From Amaurobius ferox (taxonomy: Eukaryota > Arthropoda > Arachnida > Araneae > Amaurobiidae): a DNA stretch of 64,000 nucleotides. Below are positions 41,860 to 54,119 of the stretch, piece by piece. Numbering within the stretch: position 1 is the first letter of the stretch; each line of letters opens with the position of its first letter. A program made the translations under genes and the position numbers. Below the pieces are notes generated by a model. The model had not been told where the DNA came from. It saw only the letters and a program-made list of their open reading frames with translations, and ran no database searches. The DNA lies in the NCBI GenBank assembly GCA_951213105.1, contig OX578140.1, forward strand, positions 122,261,985-122,325,984. The letters are read 5' to 3'.

Positions 41860-43175
41860 CGTTGCCCGGGATTTAAAACTGGATAGTTATAAATAACTTA
41901 CTAACTAAATAAATTTTAATCGTATAAATAATAGTGAAAATTGCATGCAATCCGGGTGCAATACAATGGTGTAACGGCCGTGATACGGCCTTCCCCCAAT
42001 CACCACCACCTATATCACAAAACCAAAACCCGTCACCTTCGGAGATTACATCTACCGACGGACACAATTTAAATCTTAATTTCAACAATCTCAGCACCAC
42101 GCCCACCCCCACCCCCACCCCACCCAATCACCAAACCGAAACTCGTCACTTGCATAGACTTTGCATTCTATATTAAAATCTACCGACGGACACAATTTAA
42201 ATCTTATTTTCAACAATCTCAGCATAATTAGACCAATTTATATATTAACCATATCTTCCTCAAACGAAATGTTTATATTTACAATAGAACGGATTACCTG
42301 GCGTTGCCCGGTGCCTAAATAAGCAGCCACTATTTATAAATAAAATAAGTGCCCTCTACTTAAATAATACAGAAACGGATAGCACCTAATTCAATTTCCA
42401 AATCACTCTTTTGAACTAAAATCCTCCTTATGATAAAAATAAAATCTCCAAATTACGAAATGAGAAAAACAATGAACAGTATATTCAGCACACAACTCAT
42501 GAAAACGCAAAAAGAAAGACAAGATCTCCCGCCTCTGCGCATGCGTGAATGTAGTCGTAGTTGCAGTAGGTCGACAAACTTTAATCGCAGAGTTCGGACT
42601 TCGATGAGCAAACGATTGGCTGATTCAAAAATAATTATATTTTTTTACTTAAAACAATTATAATTTATGAATGAATAGCTCCAAAAAATAAAAATTTTTA
42701 TTTAGAAACAGTCCGTAATATTTAAAGTAGCTGTTGTTAAATTATAAACATCGGATTGCGCGTCAATTCTTTTTATATTGTAGTATAAAAATCGAGGACG
42801 TTTCAAACAAGCAAAAGAATATACTTTTAAAAAATTCACGAAAATGTATATCGTACGGATTCTGTTTAAAGTTTGCTTGAAATAGAATTTCAATCTTTCT
42901 GTTAGTAGCAAGATGTAAACTGTGATGCAATTTTCGACCGCTAGGAAATCGATTTGTGTGAATATCGCCCAAAATCGATGTAAATCGGGCTAAACCATAA
43001 AATAACAAAAATACTTATTCGTCATTAAAATAAAAATAACACCGAGGTGCACCTTCCGGGATCCTGAAGTATCAGCGTTCCAAATTCCATGGCTTCTACG
43101 ACTCTTAGATTTTCCGCTGCAAACTACACAGGCAGACAGACAGACAGACAGACATACTCATTTATTAAATAAGAT
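41860..43175 (+). repeat. Dispersed repeat with 'gttgcccgg' blocks and (GACA)n end
   Basis: 'acccgacgttgcccgggat' at about 41853 and 'acctggcgttgcccggtgcc' at 42297 open two blocks. A direct repeat of about 48 bp (ctaccgacggacacaattta..) occurs at 42050 and 42180. The end has 'ccaaattccatggcttctac' and (CAGA)n at 43131-43155. Similar arrangements are common in arthropod dispersed repeats. No protein. Confidence 0.5.
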
Positions 43176-43428
43176 TCTTGCATCAGGCTGCACTCATTGA
43201 TCTATGTCCGTGCGTATTTTAAACACACTCCAACTTTAAATTTTTACTCATTACTACAATTTGGAACCCAATTATTATATGTCTACCACTATTCTAAGAC
43301 TTGTCAGACCCTGACAAGCATATTTTAAGCTGTAAATTATCTCATCTCATCTCGATTTAAAAAAAACAACGTGGGGGTACACCCACTCGGATCCTGAAGT
43401 ACCTGTATGCCAAATTTCATTACCGAAC

Positions 43429-44281
43429 CTTTTATTCCTTTAATATTGATCTTAGACGTATATAATAAATTACAAAGTTCCGTAAAAAAAGGTACAGAAT
43501 TTTATGAAATCGATAAAAATTTTCAGGGGATTAAGTTTGAAGAAATACAAAATTTAAATTTTTATACGGTCAACGTATAAAAACATTACCAATGAGTAAA
43601 ATGTGCCCCAAACACTAATAAGGGGTTTTACAAAATTTTTCAGCATTTTATCATAAAAGGTCCCAAAGATATGTTTAAACAAAGTTGGTGAGGGATTAAT
43701 CACAAATTAAAATGTAAATGTGTTAAAATAATTACAGCAAGAGTGCAACTGACGCAACGCAGAAATACATCATAGGCAAATAATATCTGCCTCTTATCTT
43801 TAATGGATCTTTGGCATGGAAGGAAATTATTTTGAACAAGCTTTGTAATCTGTGTGTAAAGTCATTATGTTTACACAGTGTAGATACTTTTGTACCAATA
43901 AATAGCAAAATTATTATTTATTTATGTAATCATTGCTTTCTTTTGTAATTTGTGTATGGCTCCTGAAACGCGATCTGATTTCTCCCCTCTGATAACCGAT
44001 GTTGATGCATCGAAAAGTAGTTTAAGTCAGTATTTTAGTGTATGGGGAACATTTTACTCATTAGTGTATGGGGAACATTTTACTCATTGGAAATGCTTTT
44101 GTACGGGGGTCGTATAAAAATTTAAATTTTGTATTTCTTCATATTTACTTCCCTGAAACTTTTTATCGATTTCATAAAATTCTGTACCTTATTTACGCAA
44201 CTTTGTAATTTATCATATATATGTCCAAGATCAATGTTTAAGGAATAAAAGCCGAGGTTAATGTTTTTGGGACACCCTATA
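43429..44281. mobile_element. Element with long (about 175 bp) inverted repeats
   Basis: 43429-43609 and 44070-44251 are imperfect inverted copies. Shared landmarks are 'ttgatctt(a/g)gac', 'aggtacagaattttatgaaa' and 'gaagaaatacaaaatttaaa'. The right end continues to 'tttttgggacaccctata'; inverted, this reads TAGGGTGTCCCAAAAA, a familiar mariner-type terminal sequence. The left terminus is replaced by another repeat ('acccactcggatcctgaagt'). The spacer has no coding region. Confidence 0.7.
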
Positions 44282-45087
44282 TATATAAATAAAAATTGAA
44301 AGATTTTAATCGAAAATTATGCATTAACTACTGAATGTACAAAAAAACCCATCTTGAGCATATCTGTTACAAATGAGTAACTATAGACCAAAACTAAGGA
44401 TAAAGATAGAAGGTAACATATCACTACAATGAAAAGGGGGATGAGAAGAATATTAGGATACAAAACTCACAATTAAAAGTATATAAATATAAATAAAAAT
44501 AAAAATAAAACATGGCAAAAATGAGAAAAGGCAATAATAATTAGCGCAAGATAAAAGATTAAGACATATAGAACAATCAATTGAAACTACACAAAAAATG
44601 GCGGTTAGTTCGAATTTGCATTCTCATCAGGACAACCATACAATTCGAATTAAAACCGATAGAATAGCCAGTTTCTGACAATGGCGATAGTATTTAACTA
44701 TACACAACATTGGAACTGTCTACTGGCTAGTGGAAGGAGAAAAATAAATCAATTGAATTACAAATCTGAAAAATAATACCTCCTCGAACAGAAATATGAA
44801 CTCACAAGCATTGTTACCACGTGTAAGTTGAACAAGCGACTGAGCATTTCACCTCACTTCGTCAATGCGAGTGGGCACCGGAATGAATACATGTGAACGA
44901 TACATAATATGTATGGAGACTTTCATAAATAGTAATCAGTATAGGACTCAGGACAAGTGGAAAATAGTCATTCGAAAATAGTAAACAATATTAGACTCAG
45001 GCCAAGTGGCAAGTTAGGTGATAAGAATGGGTGAATTCTCAAAAATGAGTTATCCAATCAAAGAAAAATAATGCATGTGTAAAATTA
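44282..45087. other. No gene seen; likely 3' flank of the retroelement to its right
   Basis: A 30-bp duplication ('ggactcagg(a/c)caagtgg') lies at 44945 and 44993. The segment may include the 3' end of the minus-strand reverse transcriptase element. Confidence 0.35.
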
Positions 45088-45672
45088 TTACGTGGTATAT
45101 TTGAAATTATTAATAATACTATTTATAAATACTTCCGGATATTGGTAATTTTGACAAATGCGTTTAAGATTATTGATGTGGAGAAAGTGAAACCGAGGAT
45201 CAGAAAGTCGATGTATTCGAAAGAGCTGGTTTAAAATGATGTTTCTAAACAATTGAATAGAATTGCAAGATTGATATGATAGCAGCTTTATGATAGTGAA
45301 GTTGTAAGAATCTTTTTTTATCATATAGATTGGTGACTACATGATTATTGAAGGTATCTAAATTTAGGTCTAAAAAATTTACAGTTTGACTAACGCTAGG
45401 TTCATTAGGAATTAATTCTAGGTTAGATGGGTAAAAATCAATATTAATTGGATAGGAATCATCAATGATAATACAAATTAAGTCGTCAATATATCTATAT
45501 ATAATATATGAATTAGAGTTAAAATGACATTCATAATAATAAAGATATAAGTTAGCGAGTATACTACTACTACAGTCACCTTGTGGTGCACCAGATGTTT
45601 GTAAATAAATGTTATCACCTTGGATAATATAATTGTTGTATAACACAAAGTTCAAGAGCATAGGAAAGTTTT

Positions 45673-45738
<66 letters not shown>

Positions 45739-45757
45739 TTTTAGATTTTAATGCCAC
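45088..45757 (-). pseudogene. Broken reverse transcriptase (possibly Penelope-like)
   Basis: On the minus strand the frame from about 45670 contains TSGAPQGDCSSSILANLYLY, then YRYIDDLICI with the YxDD active site, then VNFLDLNLD and a VTNLYDKK block. These are reverse transcriptase palm and thumb motifs in the usual order. Near 45300 the frame is lost, and the continuation (SYNFTIIKLLSYQSCNSIQ..) is read in a second phase to 45088. The N-terminal palm is missing: the frame runs out into a (TA)n(TG)n microsatellite. No endonuclease domain is visible. The APQGD..ANLYL style suggests Penelope-like or related elements, but the group is uncertain. Confidence 0.75.
45675..45736. repeat. (TA)n(TG)n microsatellite
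   Basis: About 18 TA then 13 TG units. It forms the 5' limit of the reverse transcriptase remnant. Confidence 0.9.
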
Positions 45758-46583
45758 ATATCTAAATGAAACAACTGAGTGAGATGGGCTGATTGACTTC
45801 CTAAAGGATAAACTATACAGTCTAAACTGTTAAAGATGGAAACTTGAACTTGAACTTGAAATTTGAACTCATAAATGCTTGAAATGTTTTCATTCTCTTT
45901 CTTGTCCAAGAATACATATGAAATAGCATTTCGTATGCATTTTTGGCTTTTCTAGCTTTATAAAATTAAACATTTTTATATATTTTTAATTTCAAATTCG
46001 AAAATCTTAAAATGACGACCATTTTCGGAGCATAGCAGATATTTTCTTCAGTATAGCATAGAGTGTGTGACAGACAGGATGGAAGATATCTTGGGTAACA
46101 AGCACAAACACCATCATGAAATGTTATGTAGAGAAACAATATGTGAATCTAAAATTAAATAGTACTTTTTGTAAATTAAATGATTAGTCCACATTTAATC
46201 AACATTTAAGATTTTCATAGCATTATTTACGAAATGATAATTTTTTGTTATGGAATATGTACGGAAAATATAGAATATACACGGGAAAAATAAGTTTCAG
46301 TAATGTAAGTTGTATGGAAATTGCATGCAATCGCAAAAATCAACCAAATGGATCTAATTCGTCGATAAGACAGACTTGATGCCAATTTAGAAAAAAAAAT
46401 GAGATTTTCACAAACAAGAATATAATTGTTTTGTTTGCTAAAAAAAAAATACCCATTAGATTCAGATATATTTATTTTGCTAGGGTGTTGAATGAAAAAG
46501 GTATGTCAATATATTTCAGAAAATTGTAGCTCTTATTACTAATCCAATATTTAGATAAATTCTTTAAATCCTACTCAAATAAT
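45758..46583. other. No gene seen
   Basis: AT-rich, nothing recognised. Confidence 0.45.
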
Positions 46584-47533
46584 AAAAAATCTGATGTGGA
46601 CAGCACATGACTTTCCTTATGTAATGCAATGAATTTACTACTTTTACAGTAAAAAAAAATCTGATGTGCGCAGCACATGACTTTCCTTATATAATGCAAT
46701 GAATTTACTACTTTTATAGTAAAAAAAAATAGATTAAAAAAAAATAGATATAAAAATAGATATACATTTTCATTGATTAGCGTCATTATACACTTGGTGA
46801 GTTTTTCGTTAATTTAGCAACACTTAAAAAGTCGCCAAGTTGGCGACATTCCACCAAAATCGCCGCCAAAATCTCGCCAAGTGTTATGAACGGAGAAATA
46901 GGTTATTTTTACAGCAGATAAATGGCTATTGGCGTTCAAATACAAAAGTATTACTCAAGGTATCTTTTTTCATGAATTGAACTAGCTAGATCCACAAGAA
47001 TAATGTCGCCAAATTTATCGCATGGTATTACATATGAAAAGTGAACATGTTTCTCAATAGGAAATATTTTTGTTTTATTTTATATGACTTTTTAATAATT
47101 TTTTATAAAAGTGCACAATATCTCGAGAACGGTTCATGTTAGCGTTCAAAAAATTATGTCAATCGTTTTCTAATGAAAAATTACATAAGAAATATCTATT
47201 TGCGTAACTTTATTAGAGGTTTTGATTTTTTCAAAATTTCATCGAAAATTTGGGGGGGGGGGGTTCTGAACATTCGATTGCGTATAAAAACAATAGGCTT
47301 CCAGTGTTTATGGATTGTAATTTTTGTACCAAATTTTGTTCGAATCGGTCGACTCGTTCGTCAGTTATCGTCCCCACAGACTCACTGACACACACACACA
47401 CAGACATCATTTCAAAAATGTTCGATTCGTGATGAGGGATGCCTGAAACGTGCTGTCCCGTCGAAAACTCGAATTCGCATTTTCGACCCCATCCCAATAC
47501 TTTCCTTATACATTATTGTATAGAAGGAAAGTA
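46584..47533 (+). repeat. Family A repeat with duplicated 5' end (copy A5)
   Basis: The first 68 bp (TCTGATGTG..ttttacagtaaaaaaaa) occurs twice in tandem (46586-46653, 46654-46721). A regular family A body follows, with the palindrome GTCGCCAAGTTGGCGAC at 46831-46847, a G9 run near 47252, a short (CA)n tract at 47390-47402, and the 3' end with hairpin. Confidence 0.85.
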
Positions 47534-48548
47534 AAAATTGATGCAATCTATTTCGAGTTAAAATGGTCTTTCATATTCCTTCCCCGTCGGCGACAAGATT
47601 TTCGAAGCCAGTACTGATCTCTAATCCTCTTGAGGATTTAGGTGATTTTGGAAGAATCCTGCGGATCAAAAGACATTTCATTATTCCTCGGAAACAGGTC
47701 GTCTGTTGCATAAATGTTTCACGGGCTCGGCAAATGGAGCATAGTTATCAAAACAAGTTACGTAATATACAATATCTCTTATGATAAGCTATGCCGATTG
47801 TTTCATAACAATTGTATCGGAAGATTAATCATTGATTTATTGCCTCCATAATTCCACTTTCAATTAATTGGAGTGTGTGCCTCAACTTTGACTTTCTCAT
47901 ACAGAATTAATTTTTCAAATTTTACAAGAAAAATCTTAAAAAATCGGTATCGTGGAACCAAATGATTACAACAAATAGAATATTACCCTTCAATTTAAAG
48001 AGCTTGAGAAAACCTTTCGATTGATACCGTACTTGACAATCTATTCACCCAGAGGGGTAACTTGCCCCCCAAAGGAGGGCTAATAAAGGCACAAACAAAA
48101 AGAAAATTGTTTCGTGGCTGTTTTTCCAAACAATGATTGAAACTATTAAATCTAATGATTTTAAGCCATAAATAAACCCTTTTAAGCATGACTATGTTAA
48201 ACTTTGTCTTATACTGCCATGTTTAAAAAATATAGAATTTCGAATACATTTCGAAGTTTTCGCTCAAATTTAAAAAAAAATTCTATCTAGTTCTAGAAAT
48301 TTTTATAATAAATTTTTATAATAAATATTTTAATATAAAATTTAGTGAAGATCTGGGGCTTCTATCATGCACACAAAGAATCGACTGCTTATAAACTACA
48401 TCACCTACATCACTCATCGACTACATACATCATTCTAAAAATAGTTAAAACGTGTTCAGGAAGTCTTGAAACATATACTGACGTCAAAATCTCGAATTCG
48501 AAATTTCTCGTCTATAATATAAACATATTATAAGACAAAAATTAATTT
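47534..48548. other. No gene recognised
   Basis: 47560-47785 is richer in GC and holds a 73-codon frame (MVFHIPSPSATRFSKP..) with no motif I know; it could be an exon or part of an unknown repeat. 47990-48190 has a frame of similar standing on the other strand. The rest is AT-rich. Confidence 0.3.
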
Positions 48549-49502
48549 AAAAAATCGGATGTGGGCAGTACATGACTTTCCCTGTAGACTTAAATTCATA
48601 TTTTCTTTATTTCTTTAATAATTCATTAGATTGAGTTTAATTGCACCAAATAACACTAAATTTGCATTTTAAATTCAATTTTTGTTTTTATTTGGTTATT
48701 GGACATTTTTCCGATAGCCGCGTAACAAAAATGCAAGCAATCTCAAATATCTTGAGAACGGATAGTCCTAAAGTATAATGGAGTGTGTTATATTCTTTTC
48801 CTCGTCAAAAATTGCGTATGAAACAACAATTTAATTGATACATTTCAGCATACGCAGTTTTTTTTTTTAGATTTTGGCAATTTTTGCGGGCCATTTCGTA
48901 AAAAACGGCAAGTTGTTATTTTTCGAATCGTACCAAATCGAATCAGCACCAGAGAGTCCCACAAGTAACTTATCTACCAAATATTGTAAAATTTGGTCAA
49001 TTAGTATTTTAGCTAGGGTGGATACATGAAATTTTTGGGGACCATTTCATATGAAAAGGCGGGTTCTTTTTTCCGAATCGCACCAAATTCTAATCAGCAC
49101 CAGAGTATCCAACAAGTAACTTATCTACCAAATTTTGTGAAATTTGGTAGATTAGTATTTGAGCTCGAGCGGATAAATGAAATTTTTACGGGCCATTTCG
49201 CAATAAAAAGGCGCGTTCTGTTTTTACGAATGTTACTAAAAACTAATCAGCACCAGGGTCACATCCAAGTGACTTACCTACCAAATTTTATGGAATTCGA
49301 TCCATTAGTTATTGAATTAGAGTAGATACATACATTGCACCGACACACAGACAGACAGACACACACAGATATCACGCTAAAAATAGTTTTTTCGTATTCT
49401 AGAGGTCTCGAAAAGCGTAGATCCGTCAAAACCTCGAGTTGCGATTTTCGGCATGATTCCAATACTTTCCCTATACATTACAATATATTGCAGGGAAAGT
49501 AA
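48549..49502 (+). repeat. Family B hairpin-ended repeat, full length (copy B4)
   Basis: 5' end 'aatcggatgtgggcagtaca' with ACTTTCCCTGTAG at 48574-48586, then about three internal modules of 154 bp (from about 48890, 49026, 49181), a (GACA/CA)n tract at 49345-49367, 'gcgattttcggcatgattcc' and the hairpin ACTTTCCCT..AGGGAAAGT (49464-49500). The distal arm reads TGCAGGGAAAGT, matching the 5' motif. Confidence 0.88.
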
Positions 49503-49558
49503 AAATGCTCGTAATTAAGCATTTTAAGAGAGACTTTGAAAAAATGAGTGAAGCATAA

Positions 49559-50627
49559 ATTACTTCCCTTATATACATAATGTATAAGGAAAGTATTGTG
49601 ACGGGGTCGAAAATTCGAATTCGAGTTTTCGACGGGAGAGCACGTTTCAAGCATCCCTGATCACGAATTAAACATTTTTGAATTGATGTCTGTGTGTGTG
49701 TGTCTGTGCGTGTGTGTGTGTGTGTGAAAGTATGTGTGTGTGTGTGTGTGTCAGTAAGTCTGTGGAGACGATAACTGACAAACGAATGGATCGATTCGAA
49801 CCAAATTTGGTACAAAAATCACACTCCGTAAACACTGGAAGCTTATTGTTTTTATACGCAATCGAATGTTCAGAACCCTCCTAAATTTTCGAATGAAATT
49901 TTGAAAAAATCGTCAAAAAATCAAAACCACTAATAAAGTTACGCAAATAGATATTTCTTATGTAATTTTTCATTAGAAAACGATTGGCATAAATTTTTGA
50001 ACGTTAACATGAACCGTTCTCGAGATGCACATTTTTCAAAAAAATTATCAAAAAGTCATATAAAATAAAAAAAATATTTCATATTGAGAAACATGTTCAC
50101 TTTTCATATGTAATACCATACAATAAATTAGGTGACATCATTCTCATGGATCTAGCTCGTTCCATTCATGAGAAAAGATACTTTGAGTAATACGTTTGTA
50201 TTTGAACGCCAGTAGTCATTTGTCTGCTGTAAGAATAACTCATTTCTTCGTCCATAACGCTTGGCGAGATTTTGGCGACTAATTTGGCGGAATGTCGCCA
50301 ACTTGGCGAATTTTTGAAATGTTGCTAAATTAACGAAAATTTCACCAAATAGATAAAAATGGCGCTAAATCAATGAAAATGACTACTAATTGTCGAAAAT
50401 TCAATACGATGATTTAACGAAAAACTCGTCAAATGGATAAAACTGATACTAAATCAATGACGACTCATTGATGATGAAGACATGGAAAATGAAGACTCAT
50501 TAACGAAAATTCAATATCTTGGAAAGAGTATAAGTATCTACTATAAAAAAACCTATTTTTTTTTAAAGTAGTAAATTCATTGCATTATGTAAGGAAATTC
50601 ATGTGTTGCTCACATCAGATTTTTTAG
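49559..50627 (-). repeat. Family A hairpin-ended repeat, inverted (copy A6)
   Basis: Hairpin at 49562-49592, 'gtgacggggtcgaaaattcg', two (GT)n tracts at 49689-49751, and the TTGGCGA-rich block near 50255-50350, followed by an extra degenerate copy of that block (50400-50510). It ends at 'gtgttgctcacatcagattt'. Confidence 0.85.
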
Positions 50628-50644
50628 TACTATGAACACGTTAA

Positions 50645-51238
50645 GCACCGGGCCTACTTTGTTTTCTTTTCCATTCACTCCCCGATATGCCGGCTAGCCT
50701 TTGAGCGCCTACTCAATACCTCAGTTCTAAATGCTCACATTTTATTTAAAAATATAACCAAAAAGAATATGAGTTTTGATGAATTTAGAAAGTAATTAGC
50801 CGTCTATCTTTCAAAATGTCCGAATGAAGACATTCCAAGTAACAATATTGTAAAGACATCTCAAATGTCTTGTCACAAATTACAACAAAAAACTAGAAGA
50901 GCATCGAAAGTTCGAAGATATTGTAAAAAATGCTACGAAGGTAATGGCAGCGCGATTTGAAATATATATTGCCAGAAAGTTCACAAAACAAGCAACAACA
51001 TTCTGTAAAACCTGCACAAAACAACCATTTATGTGTATCCAGTGTTTCAACAAAACCCATTAAAATATTTCTTTCTAGTAAGAAGTAATATTTAAATACA
51101 TTTTTCATAATTTTCAAGCTATTTAATTTTAAATATAGGAGTATAATATTTTAAATAATATACCGTCAGTCACCGGTGACTAACGCAGCCTGAACGAAAA
51201 GTATATTGTCAGTTAGTTACCCGTGACTGAGGCAGCGC
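50645..51238 (+). mobile_element. piggyBac-type deletion derivative
   Basis: Ends GCACCGGGCC (left) and, inverted, GCGCTGCCTC (right) are each adjoined by TTAA (50641-50644, 51239-51242), the piggyBac target. The outer bases also mirror each other (CACG-TTAA / TTAA-CGTG). The inside holds a remnant of the transposase C-terminus. Confidence 0.65.
50871..51063 (+). pseudogene. C-terminal Cys-rich end of a piggyBac transposase
   Basis: One frame gives CHKLQQKTRRASKVRRYCKK followed by CYEGNGSA and a stop; a second phase gives KQATTFCKTCTKQPFMCIQC followed by FNKTH and a stop. Pairs of CxxC with a final C..H are the pattern of the zinc-binding C-terminus of piggyBac transposases. The catalytic domain is gone and the two halves are out of phase. 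Supported also by the TTAA-bounded ends. Confidence 0.6.
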
Positions 51239-51408
51239 TTAACGTGCTGAAGCATTTCCCCTCAGTAGAATTTTCCATTTTTTTTTTCAATATTTTTATA
51301 AATTTTGGAGAACTTAATACTGAAAGAATAGGCTTCTTAAATATTTACTTGATTTTTATTGAGAATGAGTAAAATGTCATTTGTACCCTTTTGGTTGTCA
51401 TCCATTAA
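51239..51408. other. Short unassigned gap
   Basis: AT-rich linker between the piggyBac remnant and the next family A copy. Confidence 0.4.
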
Positions 51409-52416
51409 ATACTTTCCTTATATACATAATGTATAAGCAAAGTATTGTGACGGGGTCGAAAATTCGAATTCGAGTTTTCGACGGGAGAGCACGTTTCAAG
51501 CATTCCTGATCACGAATCGAACATTTTTGAAGTGATGTCTGTGTGTGTGTGTGTGTGTATGTGAAAGTATGTGTGTGTGTGTGTGTATGTGTGAGTGTGT
51601 GTGTGTGGAAGTATGTGTGTGTGTGTGTGTGTGTGTGTGTCAGTGAGTCTGTGGAGACAATAACTGACGAACGAATGCAGCGATTCGAACCAAATTTGGT
51701 ACAAAATTCACAATCCATAAACACTGGAAGCCTATTGTTTTTATACGTAATCGAATGTTCAGAATCCCCCTAAATTTTCGAATAAAATTTTGAAAAAATC
51801 GTCAAAAAATCAAAACTATTAATAAAGTTACGCAAATAGACATTTCTTATGTAATTTTTCATTAGAAAACGATTGACGTAAATTTTAGAACGCTAACATG
51901 AACCATTCTCGAGATATTGCACATTTTAAAAAAAAATTATCAAGAAGTCATATAAAATGAAAAAAAAATATTCCCTATTGAGAAACATGTTCACTTTTCA
52001 TATGTAATACCATGCGATAAATTGGGTGACATCATTTTCGTGGATCTAGCTCGTTCCATTCATGAAAAAAGATACTTTGAGTAATACTTTTTTATTTGAA
52101 CGCCAATAGTCATTTATCTGCTGTAAGAACAACTTATTTCTTCGTTTATTGCGCTTGGCGAGATTTTGGCGACAAATTTGGCGGAATGTCAAGCCAACTT
52201 GGCGACTTTTTGAAATGTTGCCAAATTAACGAAAATCTCGCCAAATGGATAAAAATGACGCTAAATCTATGAAAATGACGACTAATTGTCGAAAATTCAA
52301 TATCTTGGAAAGCATATTATTATCTACTATAAGAAAAACCTATTTTTTTTACTTTAAAAGTAGTAAATTCATTACATTATATAAGGAAAGTCATGTGTTG
52401 CCCACATCAGATTTTC
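51409..52416 (-). repeat. Family A hairpin-ended repeat, inverted (copy A7)
   Basis: Hairpin at 51410-51443, 'gtgacggggtcgaaaattcg', interrupted (GT)n tracts at 51539-51640, the TTGGCGA-rich block near 52150-52260, and the 5' end 'gtgttgcccacatcagattt'. Similar in length to A3 and A4. Confidence 0.88.
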
Positions 52417-53790
52417 TTTCTTTAAAATGAACCGCACATACACACATTTGCACCCAATCGCCTTCACTTTCCTTGTTCAAAATTAGAAAACTCAATAATC
52501 AAAAAATTCTTGTGAAGTTACTTGCTTTTCAGAAAAGCAGCTTGGAAATTAATTAAAAGGAAAATAGGTAATTAAAAAGAATAATATATAATTAAAAGGA
52601 AAATAAAACATAGCGAAAATTTTCCAGAAAAACATAGCAGGAAATTTCCCATTTCTAGAAAATGCTTGCCGGAAAATTTTCCGATTCACGTCTCTATGGT
52701 ATATTAGTATTATGGTATATTATCAATTTCTCGATTTATTGTATGACTTTAAAATTTAATGTACTTAACTTTTCAATTCCCCCCGTAAAATTATCCAGTT
52801 TTGAGTAAAAAAATGTGTAATTTTAATTTCTATTTCTAAGCATCTACACATTATATCACTAATTCAGATAGTTTCCATTTCCAAGTAACAATGAAGTGTT
52901 AAATTCAAATTTATTCTATCCCTGTCAGGAGAAAAGTTCCAATTCAGGGAAGTGCCAAAATCCTTTTCCAGGAACTTGATCCATACCATCCTTATAAAGA
53001 CAGTGCCACATCCGCATATCTTCAGTCTCCTGAAAGGCTTTCTTCCCATGGCTTCGACACTCCCCTTTGGATAAATGGTAAGATCGTGGACAGCAGACAT
53101 GCGATACCGTAATCTTTTGCTAACGGTTTTACCGATATTGCTGTGCGGTAAGTATAGATTGGTGTATTTTTACATGTGTTTACATTTCGCCAGTTCGTAC
53201 AAGCTAATATTAAGGGGTAAGCGTTACGTTGATAGGCTTATCTTTAAGCTTATCTTTAATATGTGATGATGATGAATTTGAATGGCATGTGGTTGCTGTT
53301 CAAAAGTAATCTGAGCATATTATTTAAGTAATATTTAATATTTTATTTTAATTATTACTGTTTCATAATTATCAAATTATCATTTGAATTTATTTCTTAT
53401 TTAATTTATTATTTTAAATTATTTATTATTTAATTTATAATTTTAATTAATTTCTTATTTATTTCTTATTGTTAGTAGTCATAAGTAAGTAGTAGTCTTA
53501 ATTGTGAGTAGTAGCCTTAGTTTTATGCATTATTAAAAGCAAGAGTTTCACAAACTGAGTTCTGCTATGAAATAAATTTCTTTTTAATTAAATTTCTCAT
53601 GTATGAAATATACATTGAGAATGGCATTCCAATTGTTAAATGTCAGATTAATTATATTATTTTTTCGATTTTCCTGTCTTGCATCAGATATCCATCACTT
53701 CAATTCAATAATCAATGATCTGAATTTTGCATCCAAAATTCTTGTATACTTTTTGGATGAAGTCCAATGACCAAGTAATAAGAAAATGGG
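52417..53790. other. Mostly AT-rich; one possible exon-like patch
   Basis: 52860-53105 has higher GC. Its minus strand reads LSKGECRSHGKKAFQETEDM and on to FWHFPELELF in one phase, and a 78-codon frame in another. Neither matches a family I can name. 53330-53480 is made of TTTATTAATTT-type simple sequence. No firm gene. Confidence 0.3.
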
Positions 53791-54119
53791 CGAAAGTCTC
53801 TGTTCCAGTCCTAGCCATTTTTTTATTTTATACCAGGTCATTTTTTATCGTGGGATTACAAAGAATCATACACACAATGAAATTGAAATTGCATCATCAA
53901 TAAACAGAAAAGCGATTCAACTAATATCTATGGAAAAGACTGATCAGGTAGGGAAGGCATTTCCAGAGCAAAAGAGAAAAATTATGATGCGATATATAGC
54001 TGGCATAGCCGCACTAGTACGGAGTGGCGTTCTTCCTTTGTTAGGGATACATTTTGCTACCCGTAAAGCAATGAATCGCAGAGATGTCGTATACAGCTTG
54101 AGTTACTACTCGACATGCT

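Noticed and set aside
49026..49325. 99-codon frame with two similar halves (TYLPNF.)
   Set aside because: It follows two 154-bp modules of family B; the module length is not a multiple of three and the match of frames depends on an indel.
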